Of a stretch of DNA of 64,000 bases, positions 33,451 through 42,195 are shown piece by piece. The translations under genes and the position numbers were made by a program. A model generated the notes under the pieces. The model was not told where the DNA came from, made no database searches, and worked only from the letters and a program-made list of their open reading frames with translations. The DNA comes from JABSQH01 sp965230015 (GTDB lineage: Bacteria > Actinomycetota > Acidimicrobiia > Acidimicrobiales > Ilumatobacteraceae): assembly GCA_965230015.1 (NCBI GenBank), contig CBDDKF010000027.1:124001-188000 (forward strand), written 5' to 3'. Each line of letters begins with the position of its first letter. Position 1 is the stretch's first letter.

Positions 33451-34742
33451 GCGAGCGGCCGGTGCCGCGCCGCCTCCTCCCCGATCACGCCACCGTCGAG
33501 CCCGATGGTGCGCTGGCGATCGGTGGCTGCCGAGTCGACGAACTCGCCGCCGAATTCGGCACGCCGTTGTTCGTGTACGACGAGGCGCAGCTACGGGCGC
33601 GTTGTCGCGCGGCCGTCGACGCGTTCGGACCCGGCCGCGCGATCTACGCCACCAAGGCCTTCCTGTGCCGAGCGATGGCGCGTATCGCCTACGAGGAGGG
33701 GATGTCGCTCGACGTCGCGTCCGGTGGCGAGCTGGCCGTGGCCTTGGCCGCCGACGTTCCCGCCGACGCGTGCATCATGCACGGCAACAACAAGTCGGTC
33801 GACGAGCTGCGCACGGCCATCACCTCTGGCGTCAGCCGGATCGTGGTCGATTCGTTCGACGAACTCGACCGACTCGACGCCCTGCACGCCGAGGGTGTGC
33901 GCACGCCGGCAGGCGGCGCACCGGCGGTGTTGTTGCGCATCACCCCGGGCGTCCACGCCCACACCCACGAGTTCATCGCTACGGGCCAGGACGACTCGAA
34001 GTTCGGGTTCAACTTGGGAAACGGCGACGCCCTACGTGCCGTCGGGCGGGCCACCGACGCGCCGTCGGTCGAGTTGGTCGGCCTGCACTGTCACATCGGC
34101 TCGAACGTGTTCGAAGCGTCGTCGTTCGCCAAGGCGGCCGAAGTGATGGCGGGGTTCGCCGTTCCTCTCGATCTCCCCGAACTGGTTCTGGGTGGCGGGC
34201 TCGGTGTGGCCTACGTCGATGGCGAAGAGGCGCCCACCATCGACCAGTGGGGATCGGTCGTGCTCGATGCCTGTGCGGCGCTCGGCGTGCGCGCGGCCGT
34301 GAGCGTCGAACCGGGCCGGGCCATCGCCGCCGCGGCGGCGATCACCGTGTACACGGTGGGCACGGTGAAGCGGATCCCCGACGTGCGCACCTATGTGGCG
34401 GTCGACGGAGGGATGAGCGACAACCCACGCCCGGTGCTCTACGGCTCCGGTTACGAGACGTTCTTGACCCGCGCCGTCGAGGCCGATCGTCCATTGGTCG
34501 CACGTGTGGTCGGTAAACACTGCGAGTCCGGCGATGTGTTGGCCTTCGAGGCCGCGCTTCCGACCGACACCCGCGTCGGCGACCTGTTGGCCATGCCGGT
34601 GACCGGCGCATACGGCCACTCGATGGGCTCGAACTACAACAAGATCGCCCGTCCGCCCGTGGTGTTCGTTGCCGACGGTCGCGCTCGCCTCGTGGTCCGT
34701 CGCGAAACGGTCGACGACCTGTTGGCCACCGACGTCGGCTAG
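33447..34742 (+). CDS. lysA: Diaminopimelate decarboxylase
   Basis: 431 residues, fold type III PLP enzyme. The PLP Lys is in AIYATKAFLC. Other motifs are HGNNKS, the glycine-rich LVLGGGLGVAY, EPGRAIAAAA and the late Cys-Glu pair in GKHCESGDVL. It makes L-lysine from meso-diaminopimelate. GTG 33447 overlaps the argS stop. It is followed by a PemK/MazF-like gene and then hom and thrC, the aspartate-family cluster. Confidence 0.95.
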   Translation: MSERPVPRRLLPDHATVEPDGALAIGGCRVDELAAEFGTPLFVYDEAQLRARCRAAVDAFGPGRAIYATKAFLCRAMARIAYEEGMSLDVASGGELAVALAADVPADACIMHGNNKSVDELRTAITSGVSRIVVDSFDELDRLDALHAEGVRTPAGGAPAVLLRITPGVHAHTHEFIATGQDDSKFGFNLGNGDALRAVGRATDAPSVELVGLHCHIGSNVFEASSFAKAAEVMAGFAVPLDLPELVLGGGLGVAYVDGEEAPTIDQWGSVVLDACAALGVRAAVSVEPGRAIAAAAAITVYTVGTVKRIPDVRTYVAVDGGMSDNPRPVLYGSGYETFLTRAVEADRPLVARVVGKHCESGDVLAFEAALPTDTRVGDLLAMPVTGAYGHSMGSNYNKIARPPVVFVADGRARLVVRRETVDDLLATDVG

Positions 34743-34752
34743 AACCTCGACG

Positions 34753-35250
34753 ATGTCCACGCTTCGTCGTCTCGGTGCCTCACTCGGTGCGGCGCTGGCC
34801 ACCGCTCGGGCCGTCCAGCGCGAGCGCGATCGGTTGGCCGGGCGCCCCGCAACGCGCGCCACGCCAACCGCAGCACACGTCGAGCAGGCGGTGACCATCG
34901 AGTACAACCCCGACCTCGACGGGCACGCCGACCCGGGCGAGATCGTGTGGACGTGGGTGCCCTACGAGGACGATCCGCATCAAGGCAAGGATCGCCCTGT
35001 GGTGATCATTGGCCACAGCGGCCGCCAGCTGGCCGGAGTGGCGCTGACATCGAAGAACAAGCGGCGGAACGACACGATCGCTGTCGGCACCGGCGCCTGG
35101 GATCCCAAGCGCCGTCCGAGCTGGGCGAAGGTCGACCGGTTGCTGACGATCAACCCCGGCGACGTTCGGCGGGAGGGTTCCATCCTCGACCGTCAGCACT
35201 TCAACGATGTGGTCGCCGGAGTGGGCCGCTACCACACCGTCATCCGCTAA
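34753..35250 (+). CDS. PemK/MazF-like toxin-family protein, no antitoxin adjacent
   Basis: 165 residues. About 50 N-terminal residues are Ala/Arg-rich. The C-terminal 110 resemble the PemK/MazF SH3-like fold (PGEIVWTWVPYEDDPHQGKDRPVVIIG; GVALTSKNKRRND; WAKVDRLLTINPGDVRREGSILDRQHF). MazF relatives are mRNA interferases. No small partner ORF precedes or follows it: lysA ends 10 nt upstream and hom starts 68 nt downstream. It may be a housekeeping derivative without toxicity, common in actinobacteria. Activity is unproven. Confidence 0.75.
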   Translation: MSTLRRLGASLGAALATARAVQRERDRLAGRPATRATPTAAHVEQAVTIEYNPDLDGHADPGEIVWTWVPYEDDPHQGKDRPVVIIGHSGRQLAGVALTSKNKRRNDTIAVGTGAWDPKRRPSWAKVDRLLTINPGDVRREGSILDRQHFNDVVAGVGRYHTVIR

Positions 35251-35304
35251 CTGCCGCGAACCGGTCAGCGACAATCGTTGCGGGCCGTCGCGACGACGAT
35301 CCCG

Positions 35305-35310
35305 TAGCCT
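35305..35310 (+). promoter_or_regulatory. Leaderless-type -10 (TAGCCT)
   Basis: TAGCCT ends 7 nt before GTG 35318 of hom, so hom-thrC probably have their own promoter inside the argS-lysA cluster. Confidence 0.5.
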
Positions 35311-35317
35311 GCGCTCC

Positions 35318-36613
35318 GTGACCAGCGAGTTGACGATCGGACTGCTCGGCTGCGGCAACGTCGGGGCGGCGCTCGTGCAGCTCGTCGAGGCCCAAGCCGA
35401 CGACGTCGAGCAGCGCACCGGCATCCGTCTGCGTGTCGGCCGCGTGGCCGTACGCAACCTCTCGGCCCCTCGCGACGTCGAGCTCCCCGACGGCGTACTC
35501 ACCCGCGACACCCATGGCGTGGTCAGCGATCCTGACGTCGACATCGTCGTCGAGGCGATCGGCGGGATCGAGCCGGCACGCGAGCTGATCCTCGAGGCGC
35601 TGGCCAACGGCAAGTCGGTGATCACCGCCAACAAGGAGCTGCTGGCCAACGTTGGCGCCGAGCTCTACGCCGCTGCCGACGCTGCCCAGCGGGACCTGTT
35701 GTTCGAAGCGGCCGTCGCTGGCGGCATCCCGATCATGCGCGCCCTGCGCGAGAGCCTGCACGGCGAGCCGATCGATCGGGTGCTCGGGATCATCAACGGC
35801 ACCACCAACTACATCCTCACGAAGATGACCGACGCCGTCGACAGCGGAGGTGACGCCGACTACGCCGCGGCGCTGTCCGACGCCCAGCGGCTGGGGTACG
35901 CCGAGCGTGATCCCACCGCCGATGTGGAGGGGTTCGACGCCGGTGCCAAAGCCGCGATCATCGCCACGGTCGCCTTCGGGGCCAAGGTGGTCGCCGGCGA
36001 CGTGTACCACGAGGGCATCGGCGCGATCACCGCCGCCGAGATCGCCATCGCCCGCCGTCTCGGATACATCGTGAAACCGCTGGCGATCGTCGAGCGCGAT
36101 GCTGGCGAGATCTCCGTGCGCGTTCACCCGGCGATGGTGCCGGTCGACCATCCGTTGGCCACGGTGCGCGACAGCTTCAACGCGGTGTTCGTCGAGGGCG
36201 GCTTCGTCGACTCGCTGATGTTCTATGGCCGCGGCGCAGGTGGTGCACCAACCGCGAGCGCGGTGTTCGGCGACGTCGTCGACGCGGCCCGCAACCTCGT
36301 CGCTGGTACGCATCGCTCGCTCGGTGCGCTCGGACCGGCCACGATCCGTCCGATCGACGAGTCGACCGCCGAGTATCTGCTCGGGCTCGATGTCGCCGAC
36401 CGGCCCGGTGTGCTCCATGCGGTCACGGGCGTGTTCGCGGCGCATGGCGTGAGCATTCGCGTGGCCGAACAAGAAGGCAACGGGCCCGATGCGCGGCTGG
36501 TATTCATCACTCACGTCGCTCGCGAGTCCGATGTGCAGGCCACCGTTCGTGAGTTGCGCGACCTCGACGTGGTGCGCAACGTCGGCGGGTTGTTGCGGGT
36601 GATCGGCGACTAG
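35318..36613 (+). CDS. hom: Homoserine dehydrogenase
   Basis: 431 residues. The NAD(P) site is LTIGLLGCGNVGAALV. The catalytic domain contains VVEAIGGIEPAR, TANKELLA and GIINGTTNYILTKM. The C-terminal ACT domain (ADRPGVLHAVTGVFAAHGVSIRVAEQEG) senses threonine, so feedback inhibition is expected. It reduces aspartate semialdehyde to homoserine. GTG 35318 is supported by the -10 seven nt upstream. It is followed 2 nt later by thrC. Confidence 0.96.
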   Translation: MTSELTIGLLGCGNVGAALVQLVEAQADDVEQRTGIRLRVGRVAVRNLSAPRDVELPDGVLTRDTHGVVSDPDVDIVVEAIGGIEPARELILEALANGKSVITANKELLANVGAELYAAADAAQRDLLFEAAVAGGIPIMRALRESLHGEPIDRVLGIINGTTNYILTKMTDAVDSGGDADYAAALSDAQRLGYAERDPTADVEGFDAGAKAAIIATVAFGAKVVAGDVYHEGIGAITAAEIAIARRLGYIVKPLAIVERDAGEISVRVHPAMVPVDHPLATVRDSFNAVFVEGGFVDSLMFYGRGAGGAPTASAVFGDVVDAARNLVAGTHRSLGALGPATIRPIDESTAEYLLGLDVADRPGVLHAVTGVFAAHGVSIRVAEQEGNGPDARLVFITHVARESDVQATVRELRDLDVVRNVGGLLRVIGD

Positions 36614-36615
36614 CG

Positions 36616-37998
36616 ATGCGCTACGTGTCCACCCGTGGGCAGGCACCCGAGCTGGGGTTCGCCGACGCATTGTTGTGCGGGTTGGCGACCGACGGTGGAC
36701 TGTACGTGCCCGCCGAGTTTCCCAAGCTCGGCCCATCCTCGGCGCGCACCTATGTGGAGCGCGCCGTAGAGGTGATGCTGCCGTTCGTCGAGCCCGATCT
36801 CGACGAGATCACCCTGACCAACCTGTGCGACGAGGCCTACGCCGCGTTTCGTCACGATGCGGTGACACCGATCGTTCAGGTCGATCACCGGCACTACGTG
36901 ATGGAGCTGTTCCACGGGCCGACGCTGGCGTTCAAGGACGTGGCGTTGCAGCTGGTGGGGCGGATGTTCGACCACGTGCTCGCCCAGCGGGGCGCGCGGG
37001 TGACGATTGTCGGAGCGACCAGCGGCGACACCGGCTCGGCGGCGATCGACGGTGTCGCCGGCTGCGCGGCGGTCGATATCGTCATCCTCTATCCCGCTGG
37101 CCGCGTGAGTGACGTGCAACGTCGTCAGATGACCACGGTGGAGGCACCCAACGTGCACGCGGTGGCGGTCGAGGGCACCTTCGACGACTGCCAAGACCTC
37201 GTGAAGGCGATGTTCAACGATGCGCCGTTCCGCGAACGCAATCGGCTTGCGGCCGTCAACTCGATCAACTGGGCGAGGGTGATGGCCCAGACCGTGTACT
37301 ACGCGATCGCGGCCGAGACGTTCGCCGAGCCGGTCACCGTTTCGGTGCCAACCGGCAACTTCGGCAACGTGTTCGCCGGGTGGCTCGCCCGCGAGATGGG
37401 CGCGCCGATCGACGGCTTCATCGTCGCGACGAACGAGAACGACATCCTCGATCGATGGATCGGCCACAACGACATGTCGGTGCGCGACGTGATCCCCTCG
37501 CTGAGTCCGTCGATGGACATCCAGGTGTCGTCGAACGTCGAGCGCCTGCTGTTCGAAATGAACGATCGCGACGGCGGGATGACCGCCGAGCAACTGAACC
37601 GGTTTCGAGCGACGGGCACGCTGACGGTCGAACCCGATCAACGCGCCGCTGTGCTCGATGGTGTGTTCCGCTCCGCGGCGATCAGCGATGACGCGACGCT
37701 CGCCGAGATCCGTCGGGTGCACGACCGCACGCAGATGCTCATCGATCCGCATACGGCCACTGCGAGCGCGGCCGCAGCGATGTTGGCGGCGCTCGACGAT
37801 CACTCCCGTCCGGTGGTCACGATGGCCACGGCCCACCCGGCGAAGTTTCCCGACGCCGTCGAGCAGGCGACCGGTGTTCGTCCAGCGCTGCCGGATCACC
37901 TCGCCGACCTGTTCGAGCGCCACGAACGTACGACAACGGTCGCCGCCGAACTGGCCGCGGTCGAGGCCCTCGTGGAGCGCTTGACGTCGAGCGGCTGA
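36616..37998 (+). CDS. thrC: Threonine synthase
   Basis: 460 residues, the longer ThrC type with an N-terminal domain (MRYVSTRGQAPELGFADALLCGLATDGGLYVP). The PLP Lys is in GPTLAFKDVALQLVG. The phosphate-binding and substrate loops are GATSGDTGSAAIDG and PTGNFGNVFAGW. It converts O-phosphohomoserine to threonine. Homoserine kinase (thrB), often next to thrC in actinobacteria, is not in this window. The end of the gene is nearly duplicated just past its stop. Confidence 0.95.
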   Translation: MRYVSTRGQAPELGFADALLCGLATDGGLYVPAEFPKLGPSSARTYVERAVEVMLPFVEPDLDEITLTNLCDEAYAAFRHDAVTPIVQVDHRHYVMELFHGPTLAFKDVALQLVGRMFDHVLAQRGARVTIVGATSGDTGSAAIDGVAGCAAVDIVILYPAGRVSDVQRRQMTTVEAPNVHAVAVEGTFDDCQDLVKAMFNDAPFRERNRLAAVNSINWARVMAQTVYYAIAAETFAEPVTVSVPTGNFGNVFAGWLAREMGAPIDGFIVATNENDILDRWIGHNDMSVRDVIPSLSPSMDIQVSSNVERLLFEMNDRDGGMTAEQLNRFRATGTLTVEPDQRAAVLDGVFRSAAISDDATLAEIRRVHDRTQMLIDPHTATASAAAAMLAALDDHSRPVVTMATAHPAKFPDAVEQATGVRPALPDHLADLFERHERTTTVAAELAAVEALVERLTSSG

Positions 37999-38006
37999 CG
38001 TCGAGC
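37982..38006 (+). repeat. Short direct repeat at the thrC stop
   Basis: TGACGTCGAGC occurs at 37982-37992 and again at 37996-38006. The second copy contains the TGA stop codon. Confidence 0.6.
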
Positions 38007-38043
38007 AGCCGCCACTCGAGATCGACACCTCACACCGAGAACG

Positions 38044-38073
38044 TTGCAGCACACGCGTTCGAGTCGCTAACGT
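38044..38073 (+). promoter_or_regulatory. rho promoter
   Basis: TTGCAG (38044-38049), an 18-nt spacer and TAACGT (38068-38073). Transcription would start near 38080 and give rho a leader of about 200 nt, unlike the many leaderless genes nearby. Confidence 0.55.
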
Positions 38074-38080
38074 GACGGAC

Positions 38081-38284
38081 GTCCGGTTTCACCGGACCGA
38101 TCCACGAGCTTCCACGAGCTCGTGATCCCGACCCACATCGGGGCCGCGAGCTGTCACGAGTTAGCCGCCGTGGAGGATCCTTTACCCCCGGGGATGATGC
38201 TGCGAGCGCGATCCGCGCTCACCCCCTTTCGCTCCGGGGCCCAGTACTCGGCGTTCTCACTGAACGCCGCCAAGAGAGGTAATC
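38081..38284 (+). promoter_or_regulatory. Structured rho 5' leader
   Basis: The leader opens with a hairpin (GTCCGGT, loop TTC, ACCGGAC; 38081-38097) and holds a 12-bp palindrome CACGAGCTCGTG (38113-38124). It ends with an AGAGAGG ribosome binding site before GTG 38285. A long leader fits the known tendency of Rho to regulate its own transcription. I found no small upstream ORF with a convincing signal. Confidence 0.4.
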
Positions 38285-40198
<1,914 letters not shown>

Positions 40199-40200
40199 TT

Positions 40201-40249
40201 GCGAGCCCTTACTTCAGGTCGGTGATTGGGACCTGTTGGACGGGCTCGC
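40201..40249 (+). terminator. Nested hairpin after rho
   Basis: Outer stem GCGAGCCC/GGGCTCGC (40201-40208 with 40242-40249) encloses CAGGTC/GACCTG (40215-40220 with 40230-40235). There is no U-tract. It probably ends or stabilises the rho message. Confidence 0.5.
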
Positions 40250-40307
40250 GCCAGGCTTGGTCGCTGGCGGTCGCGCCGCCGGCCGTGCACTGGTCCCGTA
40301 CGCCCGA

Positions 40308-40313
40308 TAGCGT
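40308..40313 (+). promoter_or_regulatory. Possible rpmE -10 (TAGCGT)
   Basis: TAGCGT would start transcription near 40320 and leave a leader of about 70 nt with an AAAGGA site before ATG 40390. This is one of the leadered genes. Confidence 0.4.
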
Positions 40314-40389
40314 TTGATCTCCCTCATCCCTCTGGCGACGATCGGGGGCGGACTGCCGCCCGTTCAGCCGCCGACGAAAGGACCCCACG

Positions 40390-40620
40390 ATGCAGGCCGA
40401 CATCCATCCCCAGTACGCCGACACGACCGTGCGCTGCTCCTGCGGCAACACGTTCACCACTCGCTCGACGGTGGCCGGCGATCTCACGGTCGAGTTGTGC
40501 AACGAGTGCCACCCGTTCTTCACCGGGAAGCAGAAGCTCGTCGACTCCGGTGGCCGGGTCGAGCGGTTCAACCGCCGCTACGGCCAGCGCAAAGGCGCCG
40601 CACCCACCGACGACACCTGA
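40390..40620 (+). CDS. rpmE: 50S ribosomal protein L31, zinc-containing type
   Basis: 76 residues. It opens MQADIHPQYADTTVRCSCGNTF and carries CSC plus CNEC (Cys16, Cys18, Cys37, Cys40), the C+ zinc-binding form. This type is replaced by a Cys-less paralogue under zinc limitation in many bacteria; no paralogue is seen here. An AAAGGA ribosome binding site lies 5 nt before the ATG. It follows rho, as in other actinobacteria. Confidence 0.96.
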   Translation: MQADIHPQYADTTVRCSCGNTFTTRSTVAGDLTVELCNECHPFFTGKQKLVDSGGRVERFNRRYGQRKGAAPTDDT

Positions 40621-40633
40621 CCGGGTTGCCGCG

Positions 40634-40685
40634 CCAGCGGTCGCCGCACAACAGCACTGGCCGCTGGGACATGTCACGCCAGCGG
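40634..40685 (+). terminator. Alternative hairpins after rpmE
   Basis: CCAGCGG (40634-40640) can pair with CCGCTGG (40661-40667), which can instead pair with a second CCAGCGG (40679-40685). The 13-bp unit CGCCAGCGGTCGC is repeated at 40632 and 40677. No U-tract is present. Confidence 0.35.
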
Positions 40686-40776
40686 TCGCAGTATGAACAG
40701 CGCGATCCTCCGAGATCTGTCAAGATGACGGAAGCGGGCTCAAGCTGGCATCGAATGATGCCGATCGAAGCCCAGA

Positions 40777-42186
40777 ATGCCCGTCACCCTCAACGAGACG
40801 AACGTCCGCCACCTTCTGCGCCGAGCGGAGATCGTTGACCGCCCTGCGCGCGTCCAAGAGTTGCTCGCGCTCGGCTCGATCGAGGCCGCTGTCGACAACG
40901 TGATGGCCGTGCCGGGCAACCCCGGCTCGGTCAGCTGGTCGTCGTCGCAGAACTGGCAGCGCGGCGTCGAGCTCACCGAGTACTGGCTCAACCGGATGGC
41001 GCACGACTCGCCGCGCCCGTTGCAGGAGAAGATGAGCTTCTTCTGGCACGGGCTGTTCTGCAGCGAGTTCGGCAAGGTCGGACTCGCCGCGCTCATGCGC
41101 GAGCAGATCGATCTGTTCCGCCACGAGGGGCTGACCAACGTGCGCGACCTGGCGAAGACCATGTCGATCCAGGTGGCGATGCTGCGCTACCTCGACAACA
41201 ACCAGAACAAGGCCAGCTCGCCCAACCAGAACTTCTTCCGCGAGCTGATGGAGCTGTTCTTGCTCGGCGTGGGCAACTACAACGAAGCCGACGTCGAAGC
41301 GGGCACTGCGGCGTGGACCGGGCACACCGACCAGTGGAACGACGAGGTCAGTCCGTACCGCTGGCGACCCGAGTGGCACGACTTCAGCACAAAGTCGCTG
41401 CTCGGGCGAACGATCAACGACGGCGGCGACCCGGAGCTGCACGGCTTCGAGACGATCGATGTGATCCTCGGCAACGGCGCCGTGCCCAACGACGCGACCA
41501 ACGTCGGCAACCGCGGCCGGCCCACCCGAGAGGTTGCAGCCGAGTTCTTGTCGCGCAAGTTGTGGACGGTGTTCGCCACCGACGCACCGCCATCGAACTC
41601 GGCGATGAACGCGATGCGCAACGCACTCATCAACAACGACTTCGACGTCGTGCCGTGGGTACGGGCGATGCTGACGCACGACGATTTCTACGCGGCCAAC
41701 GTGCAAAGCGGCTTGGTGCGTTCACCGGTGGAGTACATGGTGGCGCTGTTGGTCGCAAGTGGTCGCCGAGCGGAAGACGTTGGACTCACCTGGCAGATGG
41801 ACGGGATGGGTCAACGGCCGCTGTTCCCGCCCAACGTGAGCGGCTGGAAGGCCAACGGGTACTGGATCAACGCCAGCGCGATGGAGCGCCGTGCCCGTGC
41901 GGTCCAGAGCTTCGCGTGGGCGACCCAGCGCACCTATTGGGACGAGGGCGGAGAGATGCGCCTCGCCGACGGCAACATCTCGCGAGCCGAGCTCACCGCG
42001 CGCAACAACGGCACCCCGGTGATGTCGTCGGCGCAGGTCATCGACCGGATCACCGACCTGTGTCTCCTCGAGATTTCAGCCGGCCTCCGTGCCGACCTGA
42101 TCGCCCATCTCGACTCGATCCAGGTATGGGAGCGCAACGACGTGTTGTTCCTGCTGTTCGTCGCCCCCGAGATGCAGTTGGCCTGA
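40777..42186 (+). CDS. DUF1800 domain protein
   Basis: 469 residues of the DUF1800 family (HLLRRAEI; EKMSFFWHGLFCSEFGKVG; NQNFFRELMELFLLGVGNYNEADVEAGTAAWTG; DRPLFPPNVSGWK-like end region). DUF1800 genes nearly always stand before a DUF1501 gene, as here, 9 nt apart. The biochemical role is unknown; secretion of the partner and links to cellulose or surface components have been proposed. Unusually I see no signal peptide in this member. The pair interrupts the usual rpmE-prfA adjacency. Confidence 0.85.
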   Translation: MPVTLNETNVRHLLRRAEIVDRPARVQELLALGSIEAAVDNVMAVPGNPGSVSWSSSQNWQRGVELTEYWLNRMAHDSPRPLQEKMSFFWHGLFCSEFGKVGLAALMREQIDLFRHEGLTNVRDLAKTMSIQVAMLRYLDNNQNKASSPNQNFFRELMELFLLGVGNYNEADVEAGTAAWTGHTDQWNDEVSPYRWRPEWHDFSTKSLLGRTINDGGDPELHGFETIDVILGNGAVPNDATNVGNRGRPTREVAAEFLSRKLWTVFATDAPPSNSAMNAMRNALINNDFDVVPWVRAMLTHDDFYAANVQSGLVRSPVEYMVALLVASGRRAEDVGLTWQMDGMGQRPLFPPNVSGWKANGYWINASAMERRARAVQSFAWATQRTYWDEGGEMRLADGNISRAELTARNNGTPVMSSAQVIDRITDLCLLEISAGLRADLIAHLDSIQVWERNDVLFLLFVAPEMQLA

Positions 42187-42195
42187 GGACGCACC

